Made by a program: the position numbers and the translations under genes. 64,000 bases of DNA, taken from the NCBI GenBank assembly GCA_963662965.1, contig OY759970.1, forward strand, positions 1,736,001 to 1,800,000, written 5' to 3'. Below the pieces are notes generated by a model. That model had not been told where the DNA came from, did no database searches, and saw only the letters and a list, made by a program, of their open reading frames with translations. The stretch is from DTWD01 sp963662965. GTDB taxonomy: Bacteria; Acidobacteriota; Vicinamibacteria; Vicinamibacterales; UBA8438. Positions 25,478 through 34,440 of the stretch are shown in pieces; within the stretch, counting starts at the first letter, position 1; every line of letters begins with the position of its first letter.

Positions 25478-26680
25478 ATGTTCCTGCCACTCGGCGATGA
25501 GCCGAATCCGCGCGGTGTTCCGGTCGTGACCTACACGCTGATCGGGATCAACGTGGCGGTCTATGTCCTGGTGACGCTGCCGATGGGGGTGCTGCGCCCA
25601 GACTTCAACGACCCGCGGCTTGCGGAGTACGTCCAGGTGCTCATGTCGCAGCTCCGCGGCAGTGTGACGCTGGAGCAACTGTTGGAGCAGGTGTCGGCGT
25701 ACGACCTCCTGACGTTCTCCTACGGCTTCCGTCCATCCGATCCGAGCGCGGTGGCGCTGGTGACGTCGATGTTCCTCCACGGCGGCTTCATGCATCTCGC
25801 CGGCAACATGCTCTACCTCTGGATCTACGGCGACAACGTGGAGCATCGCCTCGGCGGAAGGCGTTTCCTGGTGGCGTATCTCGGCACCGGCATGATCGCG
25901 ACGCTGTCGCACGCGGTGACCGACCTCGGGTCCGCGCTGCCGATGGTCGGCGCATCGGGGGCCATCTCCGGTGTCCTCGGGTTCTACTTCATCTGGTTCC
26001 CGAAAAACCGCGTTCGGGTCTGGGTGCTGCTCTTTCCGTTCTTCATGAAAGTCGTCTACTTCCCCGCCCGCTTCGTCTTGGGCGTGTATCTGATTCTCGA
26101 CAACTTGCTGCCGTTTCTGGCGACGCGTGGCCTCGAGGGGGGCGGCGTCGCCTACGGCGCCCACCTCGGCGGATTCGTCGGCGGCCTCGCCTATGCATGG
26201 TGGGCTGACCGCCATGCGGTGGATCACGCCCCACCCGATTACGAGGCGCCCGCTGCCACGATCGATGCTGACCCGACGTCAGTGCGTGGCGTTCGCCAGC
26301 GGATCGCCGATGGCGAGTACGAGGAGGCGGCGCCAGGGTACTTTGAGCTGAGCTCAGCGCGCACGGCGCGTCTGCTGATGCCGGAGGACTCCATTCAGTT
26401 TGCGAACTGGCTGGCCAATCACGGCCATGCCGATGCCGCGCTGGTCGTCTATCAGCGACACCTGCGCGACTATCCGCTCGGGCCCTATACCGCCGAGGCC
26501 CATCTTGGTGCGGGCCTGGTGCAACTCAACGCCCGCAACGAGCCGACCGCCGCCTATCAACACCTGGTGGCGGTGTTCGACGCCGACCCGCACCCCGACA
26601 CCGAAGCCTACGCCAGACGCGCGTTGGCCGACATCGCTGGCCGCCAGAAGTTTCAGGTCGGCGGTGTGCCTAAAATTTAG
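25478..26680 (+). CDS. Rhomboid-family intramembrane serine protease
   Basis: 400 residues. Six membrane segments carry the rhomboid marks: SMFLHGGFMHLAGNMLYLWI, the catalytic Ser in MVGASGAISGVLGFYFIW and the catalytic His in AYGAHLGGFVGG. It cleaves single-pass membrane proteins within the bilayer. Residues about 265-395 form a soluble tail with TPR-like helices (LANHGHADAALVVYQRHLRD), probably for partner binding. A repeat begins right at its stop. Confidence 0.93.
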   Translation: MFLPLGDEPNPRGVPVVTYTLIGINVAVYVLVTLPMGVLRPDFNDPRLAEYVQVLMSQLRGSVTLEQLLEQVSAYDLLTFSYGFRPSDPSAVALVTSMFLHGGFMHLAGNMLYLWIYGDNVEHRLGGRRFLVAYLGTGMIATLSHAVTDLGSALPMVGASGAISGVLGFYFIWFPKNRVRVWVLLFPFFMKVVYFPARFVLGVYLILDNLLPFLATRGLEGGGVAYGAHLGGFVGGLAYAWWADRHAVDHAPPDYEAPAATIDADPTSVRGVRQRIADGEYEEAAPGYFELSSARTARLLMPEDSIQFANWLANHGHADAALVVYQRHLRDYPLGPYTAEAHLGAGLVQLNARNEPTAAYQHLVAVFDADPHPDTEAYARRALADIAGRQKFQVGGVPKI

Positions 26681-26770
26681 ACGGGGCTGACTGCCCCGAA
26701 CCCCGTCGCGGGAACTCGCGGGGACCCCTGCGCCCCACTCCGTTCCCGTGGGGCGCGCACATGCGCGCCT
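26680..26770. repeat. Intergenic nested palindrome, family A copy 3
   Basis: Starts gacggggctgactgccccga. The main stem here is cgggaac (26709-26715) with gttcccg (26742-26748), different from the gccggcac/gtgccggc of other copies yet still paired, while the loop actcgcggggacccc…cgccccactcc is kept. Confidence 0.78.
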
Positions 26771-27400
26771 TATTCTTTCGCGAACCCGGCGACGTAATGG
26801 CTGAAGCTGAGCCAACGGTCCGTCCGGAGGTGGGTGAATCTGGCGGCGCTCAGGTCGGCGACGACTTGGGCGTCGTCGGTCCAGTGCGGCCAGACCCGAA
26901 AGGGCGAGAAGAGACCGGTCGGCTCCATCTCGATGATCGCGACATGGCCGCCCGGCTTGAGTGCGGCGTAAAGGCTCGCGTTGATCGCCGCCGCGTCGCT
27001 CAGGTGGTGATAGTACCCGACGCATGCAGATCTCGTCGCAGCACGCAGCCGGCAGATTGACGTCGGTGAGGCCCGCCTCGACGACGGTGATGTCGACGCC
27101 GGCCTCGGTCGCCGCCGTTCGAATCGTCGCGCGCCGTTCGGGATTGAGCTCCGTGGCGTAGACGTGGCCGGCCAAGCCCACGACCTGCGCGGTTTCGATG
27201 CTGAGCCAGCCGGTCCCGGCGCCGATGTCGGCGCCCGTGTCGCCCGGGTTGAGATCGAGCGCTTCGCTCAGCGAGGAGATTTCCGACGTTTGGACGCGGC
27301 CGTTGAGTGCGACCAAGCCCAGGAGGCCCGCGAGCAGTACGACGACGCCAATCGCGGGGAGGAGGCGGCTGCGACGGACGCCGTCGGATGATCCCAACAT
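26770..27400 (-). pseudogene. Membrane-anchored SAM methyltransferase, frameshifted
   Basis: An N-terminal membrane segment (LLPAIGVVVLLAGLLGLVAL) is followed by a class I methyltransferase core: GDTGADIGAGTGWLSIETA and VYATELNPERR. The frame changes near 27023, after DEICMR; the continuing frame reads GYYHHLSDAAAINASLYAAL, then KPGGHVAIIEME and ends at 26770. One extra or two missing bases explain it. The two halves make one plausible protein of about 210 residues. Substrate unknown. Confidence 0.7.
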
Positions 27401-27474
27401 CTAATGACCAGACGGGGCTACGCCCCAAACCCCTACAGATTATGGACGCACGGGTCATCCCGAAGGTTCCAAGG

Positions 27475-28977
27475 CTACCGCCGGCGGGAGATCGGTTCGG
27501 TGAGGTAGGCGATGAAGTCGCGGCGCCACCAGTCCCCATCCAACCCTTCATCCGGCGTGGTGAAGTGGTAGCGATACATCGCGAAGCGAATCAGGCGCGG
27601 CGGCGTGTCGGGAAACGGATTCGTGTCGAGGAGACCGAGCGCGGTCGGGTCGTTCTCGAGCAGGCGCTCGGCCAGCGGGAAGAGCCAGTGCGCGTGCTGC
27701 TGGGGGCCAAGCGCCGCAAACCACATTTGCCAATCGAGCCGGGGCATGTGCGGCTGCACGAACCCCGGTGCCCGTGCGACGTCGCCGGCTTTCCAGGTGA
27801 AGCCGTACTCCTGCCACGTTTCGCCGTCCGCGGTGCCTTCGATCACGATTTCCGGCCGCTCCACCGTCATCGTCCGGAACAACCCGTAGCCATTGACCGA
27901 GCGGGTCGGCGCGACCCACCCGAGCATCGCGCCCGCCCATGCCGGCATCGGGTTCGGTCGTCGCAATTCGCGCACGAAGGAGAGCACGCTCAGCAGGGCG
28001 AGCGTCGCCGTGATGCCGGCGACGGCGACCCGCCACGGGCGAGGCGCGAGCGGCGGTTCGGCGTGCGGCGCGCCCGGCGTCGAGACGTACCGCGGGAGCA
28101 CCGACGCGATCGCGACATCGTCGAGCAGCGAGAGATAGAGCGCGACCGTCAACAGATTGAAGAACCCATAGTTGCCGGACAGTGCGATCACGATCTGCAG
28201 CAGACAGAGCGTCGCACACCCGAGTGCGCGCACCCGACGGAACCGCGGCGGGAAGAAGATCACGAACGGGACCGCGATCTCGATGACGAACATCAGGCCG
28301 ACCGACATCGTGCCGAACCACTCCGGCGCGTTGTGCAAGTACCAACTCGTCCAGGTCGGAATCGGCTGCGTCTCGTAGTGGTACTGAAGCGCCGTGAAGT
28401 TCCGCCACGTCGGGTCGCCGCTCAAGAGCTTCGTCACCCCGGACAGGAAAATCAGCTTGAAGGCGAGGCCCCAGATCAACCAGCGGGCGGCGGCGCTCGG
28501 TCGGCGCTGGGCGACCAGCGGCGGACGCCACCCGAGCGGACAGTAGAAGACCGCGAGGACACCCGCCTCGAGCAGCAGGACGTCCCACTGGAACGACAAG
28601 AAGTCCTGCCCGGCGATGGTGAGTGAGAGATAGAGGACCCACAGCGCCGCGAAGCTGGCGATCGGCGTGATCCCGACGACGGCGACCAGCGCGAGACCCA
28701 TACCAAGCCAACAGAGCGCGAGCAGCAAGACGTCGCTCGGCCAGAGCCACAGCAGCGTCGGGAGCCGGTAGTACGCTTCGGCGCCCCACAGCTCGAATGC
28801 CCGCTCGAGATATTGCGCGATCGGCAGGAGACCGTTCGTGCCCACGAGCCCGCTGATCTGCGGCGTGAGTGAGGCGAAGGCGATGAAATAGGTGACCGCC
28901 AGCAATCTGAGAAACAGCCAGCGAGACAGGACAAAGCGCGGCGGTTCGTCGGCGGCAGTTCGAAGATGCCCGAGCAC
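27475..28977 (-). CDS. Lipase maturation factor (LMF1) family membrane protein
   Basis: 500 residues from GTG 28977. About eight membrane segments are seen. The family signature is present: GTNGLLPIAQYLERAF, FLSFQWDVLLLEAGVLAVFY, the KLLSGDPTWRNFTALQYHYE motif with TQPIPTWTSWYLH, and the C-terminal PRLDWQMWFAALG and LIRFAMYRYHFT. Animal LMF1 helps lipases fold in the ER; the bacterial role is unknown. It is divergent from the first mazEF module. Confidence 0.92.
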   Translation of the reverse strand: MLGHLRTAADEPPRFVLSRWLFLRLLAVTYFIAFASLTPQISGLVGTNGLLPIAQYLERAFELWGAEAYYRLPTLLWLWPSDVLLLALCWLGMGLALVAVVGITPIASFAALWVLYLSLTIAGQDFLSFQWDVLLLEAGVLAVFYCPLGWRPPLVAQRRPSAAARWLIWGLAFKLIFLSGVTKLLSGDPTWRNFTALQYHYETQPIPTWTSWYLHNAPEWFGTMSVGLMFVIEIAVPFVIFFPPRFRRVRALGCATLCLLQIVIALSGNYGFFNLLTVALYLSLLDDVAIASVLPRYVSTPGAPHAEPPLAPRPWRVAVAGITATLALLSVLSFVRELRRPNPMPAWAGAMLGWVAPTRSVNGYGLFRTMTVERPEIVIEGTADGETWQEYGFTWKAGDVARAPGFVQPHMPRLDWQMWFAALGPQQHAHWLFPLAERLLENDPTALGLLDTNPFPDTPPRLIRFAMYRYHFTTPDEGLDGDWWRRDFIAYLTEPISRRR

Positions 28978-28992
28978 GATGCATTATATGTT

Positions 28993-29005
28993 TGTATTCT
29001 ATACA
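28993..29005. promoter_or_regulatory. Operator-like dyad at the first mazEF module
   Basis: tgtat (28993-28997), spacer tct, ataca (29001-29005): a perfect AT-rich dyad ending one base before the antitoxin ATG. Antitoxin autorepression is the usual control of such modules. Confidence 0.5.
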
Positions 29006-29006
29006 C

Positions 29007-29243
29007 ATGAAAGCTATACAGGTCATGATGGATGAGCGGTTGTTGAAGCGGCTCGACGCCGACCCGGAGGTCCAGCGGACCGGACGGTCAGCCGTGATCC
29101 GGCGTGCAATCGCCAACTATCTTCGGCGCCGGCGCGAGAGCCGGATCTCGGATGCGTACGCCCGGGCATACGGGGACGCCGACGACGGCCTGGGTCCACA
29201 GTTTTCGGGTTGGACTGAGGAAGGCGTATGGCCCGAGAGGTAA
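29007..29243 (+). CDS. mazE: MazE-like ribbon-helix-helix antitoxin
   Basis: 78 residues from ATG 29007. The N-terminus is a ribbon-helix-helix (KAIQVMMDERLLKRLDADPE, then SAVIRRAIANYL), the C-terminus an acidic, unstructured tail that would wrap the toxin. It overlaps mazF by 16 bases. It should bind and neutralise the toxin and repress its own promoter. Confidence 0.85.
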   Translation: MKAIQVMMDERLLKRLDADPEVQRTGRSAVIRRAIANYLRRRRESRISDAYARAYGDADDGLGPQFSGWTEEGVWPER

Positions 29244-29557
29244 GGCGCGGGGAAATCTGGACCTATCGGTTCGCCGCGCCAGACAAGCGACGTCCCGTGC
29301 TCGTGTTGACGCGGCAGGAAGTCATTCCCTTTCTCCACACCGTGATGGTCGCCCCGATCACGTCAACGATTCGAGGTGCACCGAGTGAGGTGGTCGTTGG
29401 TCCGAGTCACGGGCTGAAGCACGAGTCCGCCGTCAACCTCGATCACGTGCAAACCGTCGAACGCTCACGGCTCACGCGCTACATCGGGCAGCTTGGCGCG
29501 GCAAAGATGCGCGAAGTCTGCCTCGCACTCGCCACCGCGGCCGGGTGCGACCAATAG
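29228..29557 (+). CDS. mazF: MazF-type endoribonuclease toxin
   Basis: 109 residues, the family length. Recognisable parts are RRGEIWTYRFAAPDKRRPVL, TVMVAPITSTIRGAPSEVV and ESAVNLDHVQTV. MazF toxins cleave mRNA at short sequences to halt translation. A second copy with a similar layout lies at 33810-34127 on the opposite strand. Confidence 0.92.
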   Translation: MAREVRRGEIWTYRFAAPDKRRPVLVLTRQEVIPFLHTVMVAPITSTIRGAPSEVVVGPSHGLKHESAVNLDHVQTVERSRLTRYIGQLGAAKMREVCLALATAAGCDQ

Positions 29558-29605
29558 TGACGGACCGGTATAATGTGTGATTCAGTCGCCGCGGAAATCT
29601 CTTGC

Positions 29606-29679
29606 TGGGAGGTCGTTCAATGGTAGGACACGCGGCTCTGGACCGTGTAATCGGGGTTCGAATCCCTGCCTCCCAGCCA
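29606..29679 (+). tRNA. tRNA-Gln (CTG)
   Basis: 74 bases including an encoded CCA. Acceptor tgggagg pairs with cctccca, discriminator G; D arm gttc…ggac; anticodon stem cgcgg/ccgtg with loop ctctgga (anticodon CTG); T arm cgggg-ttcgaat-ccctg. All stems form. It lies at the edge of an accessory region; no second copy of its 3' end was seen that would mark an integration site. Confidence 0.95.
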
Positions 29680-29903
29680 TTCCACAAGCTCCTCCCAGTC
29701 AGTATTTAGAGTGATTACGGGCGCGCTCTGGCCACCCTCCGAAACCGCCCGAAGAGCGCGTTTGTGTCAATCGTGTGTCAATTCTCCGCGCAACGCGGGC
29801 ATCGATGGCGGCGTGCCGACCGCGAATCGGTAGAATGCGCGTAGTCTCCGTCGATCGATCCGGACTGCGATATGGCGCTCAACGTTGGCGACCGCCTCGC
29901 GCA

Positions 29904-30416
29904 CTACTCTCGAGTGGCGTGGCCAGACAGCTCAAGGTAGGCTCTGACATCCGTAGCCCAACGTTTCGGCGCGACGTCGTGATTGAGTAGCAGTCGGTAA
30001 AGGTCTTGCCAGCTAACGAGACCCAAGGCTGCGTTATCAGGCAGCCTCGACTTCGACTCCTCCCATTCACGTCGAGCTCGGCGGCGGCGACGGGCGTCGA
30101 CCACGAGCACTTGAACTAGTCGGCACTCTCGAATCGCCTGCTCAAGTGAAGTCGCGTAGCGCCGCCGGCTGGCGGATGGCGTTACGACGCTCCCGTCCTG
30201 CCGTACGAGTTGGTCGCCGATCGGATCGTCGGGCGAAGCCTGATCGTGGCGGCCCGATCGGAACTTTGCCTCCACAACGACGAGCACGTCACCGAGCCGG
30301 AGAATCACGTCCGGCTCCGCATACGCCATCCGGGGCCAGAACCAGCAGTCCCGGCCCGCCTCTCCGGGATCAAGGTTGCCGAGAACGCTAGCCACGCCGA
30401 GCCAGCGCGCAAGCAC
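29904..30416 (-). CDS. Nuclease-fold hypothetical, N-terminus probably cut by IS21
   Basis: 170 residues from GTG 30416. It carries EPDVILRLGDVLVVVEAKFR, which fits the D…ExK active site of PD-(D/E)XK nucleases, followed by GDQLVRQ and an Arg-rich helix. Its first codon lies only 8 bases from the end of the IS21 element, so the original start is probably lost. Such proteins are common beside restriction or defence genes, but nothing next to it confirms a role. Confidence 0.55.
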   Translation of the reverse strand: MLARWLGVASVLGNLDPGEAGRDCWFWPRMAYAEPDVILRLGDVLVVVEAKFRSGRHDQASPDDPIGDQLVRQDGSVVTPSASRRRYATSLEQAIRECRLVQVLVVDARRRRRARREWEESKSRLPDNAALGLVSWQDLYRLLLNHDVAPKRWATDVRAYLELSGHATRE

Positions 30417-30521
30417 GTCCCATTGTCAAGGGCGGAGCAAAATTAGACCACCGTGGCGGAGGAAAACTAGACCATCCGGCCGTGGAGTGGCGTGGCTGAA
30501 GGCGGCCGTGCGGAGGAGAGG

Positions 30522-31292
30522 TCAGGATGCCGGAGCGGCCGCGGGCGGGCGGGCTTTCTTGCTGTGTTCGAGGCGATAGCTCTCGCCGTTGAGCTCCAGG
30601 ATGTGGACGTGGTGGGTCAATCGGTCGAGCAGCGCGCCCGTCAGCCGTTCGGAGCCGAAGATCTCGGTCCATTCGTTGAAGGGCAGATTCGAGGTCACCA
30701 GCGTGGACGCTTGCTCGTAGCGCTGGGAGAAGATCTCGAAGAGCAGCTCGGCGCCGGTCTTCGATAACGGCACGTAGCCGAGCTCGTCCACGATCAAGAG
30801 GTCCTGTTTGACGAGCGGCTTCTGCACGCGCAGCAGGCGCGTATCGTCCCGGGCCTCGAGGAGTTCGTTCACGAGCGCGGCGGCGGTGGTGAAGCGCACC
30901 CGATAGCCCTTCTGGCAGGCCGCGAGCCCCAACGCCAGCGCCAGATGGGTCTTGCCCGTGCCGGAGTTGCCCAACGCCAAGACGTTCTCTCTGCGGTCGA
31001 GATACTCCGAGCGGGCCAGCTCCAGCACCAGGCGTTTGTTCACCGACGGGATCGCACGGAACTCGAAGGTGTCGAGACTCTTCAAGACCGGGAACTTGGC
31101 GGCCTTGATGCGGCGCTCGGTGGCGCGCTGCTCGCGATCGAGGAGCTCCAGCTCGCAGAGGTGGAACAGGTAGCGGGGACAGTCGAGCCCTTCTTGGGCA
31201 CAGTGCCGCGCGACTTTGTCGTACTCGCGCAAGAAGGTCGGCAGGCGCAGCGCCTTGAGATGCGCCTCGAGCAGCAGGGTGGGTTTCGTCAT
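30522..31292 (-). CDS. istB: IS21 helper ATPase IstB
   Basis: 256 residues from ATG 31292, which overlaps the istA stop (TGATG). Walker A is LGNSGTGKTHLALAL, Walker B DLLIVDELGYVPLS, with the sensor STLVTSNLPFNEW. IstB assists the IstA transposase in target capture. The gene is intact although its partner istA is not. Confidence 0.95.
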   Translation of the reverse strand: MTKPTLLLEAHLKALRLPTFLREYDKVARHCAQEGLDCPRYLFHLCELELLDREQRATERRIKAAKFPVLKSLDTFEFRAIPSVNKRLVLELARSEYLDRRENVLALGNSGTGKTHLALALGLAACQKGYRVRFTTAAALVNELLEARDDTRLLRVQKPLVKQDLLIVDELGYVPLSKTGAELLFEIFSQRYEQASTLVTSNLPFNEWTEIFGSERLTGALLDRLTHHVHILELNGESYRLEHSKKARPPAAAPAS

Positions 31293-32787
31293 CACTCGGC
31301 CCCCAGGAGTGCCAGGGAGTTCGCGGCGGCGGTCGTGGCCACGCGGGCGACCGGCCGATGCGGATACTGCGCCAGATCGAGGCGGGGTGGCCGGTGGTCG
31401 AGGCGGCACAGCACCAGGTGCTTGACGGCGTCGAACCCGATCGCCCCCAGGCGCACGGCGTCCTGGACGGCGCCGCTGACGTGGTCGAGCCGAAAGTCCT
31501 CGAGCCGCCGCAACACCTGCACGTACTCGCGCGTGCCGGCCTTGCCCAGCCGCGCCTCTCACAGGCGTCGCAGTCGGAGAAACTCCTCCGGCAGTGCCCA
31601 TCCGGCCAGGGGCGCCGCCTGATCGAGCGCGCCGGTCTTGCGCTCCAACAAGGCCAGGTCGTGCCGCGGGTTACAGATCAACTCCTCCCGTCCGTAGCTG
31701 CGCCGATGCCGGGCGATCTCGTCACTCCCGCACACGATCACGACGTCGTCCACCGAGCCTTTCACCAGCACCTCGCGGTGGCCGTAGGCGGTCGGCACCG
31801 AGTAGTCGTTGCGGCGGTAGCGCACCAGCGACAACGACGTGACCCGCGTCGTCCGCGTGTCGCAGGCGTCATACGGGACCGGCGGCAACGGCAACAACGC
31901 CTCGCGGTCGCGCGCGAAGCGCTCCCCGATCGTCTCTCCGTGTGCCGCCGCAGCCGGCGCCCGCGACGCGCGTTGCACTGGCGCTCGAGGTCGGCGTTCA
32001 ACGCGTCCCAACTGCCAACCCGGGGGATCGGCACAAAGAAATTGCGGCGAGCGTAGCCGACCAGCCCTTCCACCTTCCCTTTGTCGTTGCCCTTGCCCGG
32101 CCGCCCGAAGCGGGCGTCGAACCAGGAGTGCGACTGGAGCTCGCTGAAGACCTGCGTCCGCTGGCGCGTGCCGTCCCCGAGGATCCGCGCCACCGCCAGC
32201 GTGGTGTTGTCATAGACGATGCGCCGCGGCACCCCCCCGAAGTACGTGAACGCCGCGTTGTGCCCGTCGCAGAACGCCTCCGTCGTCTCGGCGGGAAACG
32301 CCTTCACGAACCCGTCGTCGCTGTGCGGGAGATCAACGACCAGGTCGTGCGCTTTGCATTCGACGCCAGCGATCACGACCAGTGCTTCGCCGAAGTCGGC
32401 CTGGGCGTCGCCCGGCGGATGGGCCAGCGGCACGAACATCTCCTGCCCGCCCAGCCGCTGCGCGCGCACGTAGGCTTTGACGATCGTGTCGCCGCCCGTG
32501 AAGCCGTACTCCGCGCGTCAGCGTTCGCCGATGCGCTTGGCCGTGTGCCGTTGCTTCTTCGGACGGGACTGATCCTCGCGGAGGATCTGATCGATGACCC
32601 CCGTGAAAGCGTCCAGCTTCGGACGCCGGATCGGCTGCGCCCGGCGATACCCGGGCGGCAGGCGGTACCGCAGCATCTTGCGCACCGTCTCACGGGCCAG
32701 CCCGAAGCGGCGCGCCGCCGCGCGCTCGCTCAATCCCTCCACATACACGCTGCGCCGCACCGCCGCATAGAGCTCCACTCGATACAT
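31292..32787 (-). pseudogene. istA: IS21 transposase IstA, multiply interrupted
   Basis: Reads as one gene if three lesions are ignored. It starts MYRVELYAAVRRSVYVEGLS (helix-turn-helix), meets TGA at 32518-32520 within IGER*RAEYGFTGGDT, continues through the integrase core (DAQADFGEALVV, IVYDNTTLAV, GNDKGKVEGLVGY), shifts frame about 31965, and meets a second in-frame TGA at 31559-31561 (RLRRL*EARLGKAG) before its natural end. The core Asp and Glu residues remain visible. The element cannot transpose by itself. Confidence 0.85.
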
Positions 32788-32919
32788 CCCTCCTGTGTTC
32801 CACAAAACACCCTGGGAATGCTCGGTGGACCACCCACGCGGTCTGGTTTTCCGCCGCCCTCAGGCCGCGTCACCCCGCCGCGCTGTGGTCTATTTTTGCT
32901 CCGCCGTTCTCAGCAGCAA

Positions 32920-33450
32920 CCAGGCAATGATGTTCCCCAATGGTCTGAACCCGCACAGCGGCCCGTTTCTTCTCACTGGAGCGGGAGACTTCCCGCGTGT
33001 GGATGATTCACCCACTGGAGTTGAACCGGAAGTCCGGTATTCAGCAATTCGAGCTGCCTTGGCACAATCCCATCCCGAAGCTGGAGAAGGGTAGGAGGCG
33101 CATGCAGGAGGTGCTGGAGTGCCCTATCCTACAAGACGAACGCCAGTGTCAGGGCGGCCTGGCAGAAGGGTCGCACGGAGTATCGACAGCGCTATCCGAT
33201 CGCGCTGTATCCGACCTACATCCATCCACGCATGGCGGCACAGCGCAGCTGTTTCACGATTCACGGACGGAAGTCGGCGCCGCTGGTCCGATCCCTTCCT
33301 CACCGCTTGCTAAGGCCCTTTGACATCGACACGAGCAAGCGAATTCGAATGCTCCGCGAGCTTAGGGTGGTGGGAGTGTCCAAGTCTTCGCTGTTTCCGG
33401 AATTCGTCGGACTGGCCGACGATCTGGAGAATCGATTCCTGAGACATGAC
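32920..33450 (+). pseudogene. FRG-domain protein fragment
   Basis: After the IS21 end, one frame gives VWMIHPLELNRKSGIQQFEL, and another from about 33165 gives YPTYIHPRMAAQRSCFTIHG, then FDIDTSKRIRMLRELRVVGV and SLFPEFVGLADDLENRFL. These are the middle and C-terminal motifs of FRG-domain proteins. The start is missing, presumably cut by the IS, and at least one frameshift separates the parts. FRG proteins are of uncertain function and are often found in accessory regions. Confidence 0.6.
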
Positions 33451-33809
33451 CGCGTCTTGTCAGGGAGTCTTGCACAAGCGCAACCGCTCCTTCGTGGTTG
33501 TTCATCTGCCAGAGAGTCCTCGCGATACCGCACGTGCCTGGATCCGCTTCGATATCGTTCCTCACAGATACAACATCGTCCTCTAGGCCCTCGCTGTTTG
33601 GCAGGAGAATCGCCGAGATCGTTCTCGGAAAATAGATATTGGTCTGATTCCGGAAGGTACGCGTCGGCGAAAGAGAACGAATCCGCAGAGTGTCCAGCTA
33701 TCGGACCGCCGCATGTCTTGGTCCGCGGACTCTGACCGAGCGCGCCATCTGCGCCGGGGTCGGTCGCGTACTGCTCCCGAAAGCGCTGGCCGCTGTCCCC
33801 CACGGACTC
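33450..33809. other. Unassigned stretch between the FRG fragment and mazF
   Basis: 360 bases without a convincing gene. Short open frames exist on both strands (one on the minus strand reads IARTLWQMNNHEGAVALVQD) but none has a start with a ribosome site or a recognisable family. It is probably gene debris. Confidence 0.5.
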
Positions 33810-34127
33810 CTAGTCCCACCCGAGGGCGAACAGCAGGGCCACGCGCACTCTCGCGAGAATCGTCGGTGAGACCGACCCGACGAATCGCCGCAGACCGGCC
33901 TTCGGTATCGTCACGACGTGGTGCAAATTGATGGAGGAGTCGGTCCTCAATCCGCTCTCGGTGCCGACGACGACTTCTGAAGGGACACCTCGAATCGTCC
34001 GCGTCAGCGGCGCGACCGCAACGCTGTTCAGCACTGGGATCATGTCGGACCGCGTGAGCAGCAGCACCGGCCGCTGTTTGTCGGGAGGTGCGAAGCGAAA
34101 CATCCAGATCTCGCCGTGCCTCACCAC
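33810..34127 (-). CDS. mazF: MazF-type endoribonuclease toxin, second copy
   Basis: 105 residues: RHGEIWMFRFAPPDKQRPVL, VLNSVAVAPLTRTIRGVPSE and SINLHHVVTIPK. It matches the first MazF along its length but differs at many positions, so it is a related rather than recently duplicated module. Its start overlaps the antitoxin by seven bases. Confidence 0.92.
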   Translation of the reverse strand: MVRHGEIWMFRFAPPDKQRPVLLLTRSDMIPVLNSVAVAPLTRTIRGVPSEVVVGTESGLRTDSSINLHHVVTIPKAGLRRFVGSVSPTILARVRVALLFALGWD

Positions 34128-34384
34128 TCGTCTCCGTCGTTGTCAGCCGCGTCGGCCGTGGTGAGGGCTTGGGCGGCGATGAGCCCCTCGAATTCGTCAG
34201 CGGTCACCGGGTGGGCTGCGTAGGCGGCGCGTTCCTCGGCCGCCAATTGCCGGCGTTTCCGTGTGGCCAGCCACTCTTCGAGCGCGATGCGAAAAGTCTC
34301 CGAGCGCGTCCGGTGGGCGGTCTTCGCGGCTCGGTCGATGCGTTTCAGGAGACCCTCGTCTATTGTAATAGATATTGTTTTCAT
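34121..34384 (-). CDS. Ribbon-helix-helix antitoxin, second module
   Basis: 87 residues from ATG 34384. The N-terminus KTISITIDEGLLKRIDRAAK and RTRSETFRIALEEWLATRKR is a ribbon-helix-helix; the C-terminus is acidic (ADAADNDGDEW). The start is chosen because upstream residues in the longer frame are unrelated. It precedes and overlaps its toxin. Confidence 0.85.
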   Translation of the reverse strand: MKTISITIDEGLLKRIDRAAKTAHRTRSETFRIALEEWLATRKRRQLAAEERAAYAAHPVTADEFEGLIAAQALTTADAADNDGDEW

Positions 34385-34401
34385 ACTATAATTATAATAG
34401 T
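34385..34401. promoter_or_regulatory. Operator-like dyad at the second toxin module
   Basis: actat (34385-34389) and atagt (34397-34401) around aattata. The AT-rich dyad touches the antitoxin start codon, the same placement as in the first module, and lies in the divergent promoter region shared with the helicase gene. Confidence 0.5.
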
Positions 34402-34440
34402 GTAGCGCGTCATGAGCCACGCCGCAACTCGGTGTGTACA

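Larger units (their letters stand above)
30424..32912. mobile_element. IS21-family element with broken istA
   Basis: About 2.49 kb. The left end tgtcaagggcggagcaaaat and the reverse complement of the right end (tgagaacggcggagcaaaaa) are imperfect inverted repeats, both followed by tagaccac. Inside are istA and istB on the minus strand. No target duplication is visible (ccat versus gcag), so the flanks have probably been rearranged, and different truncated genes lie on each side. Confidence 0.85.

Noticed and set aside
29680..29900. Integrase remnant or att site next to tRNA-Gln
   Set aside because: No recombinase motif could be read on either strand and no repeat of the tRNA 3' end was found in the accessory stretch.
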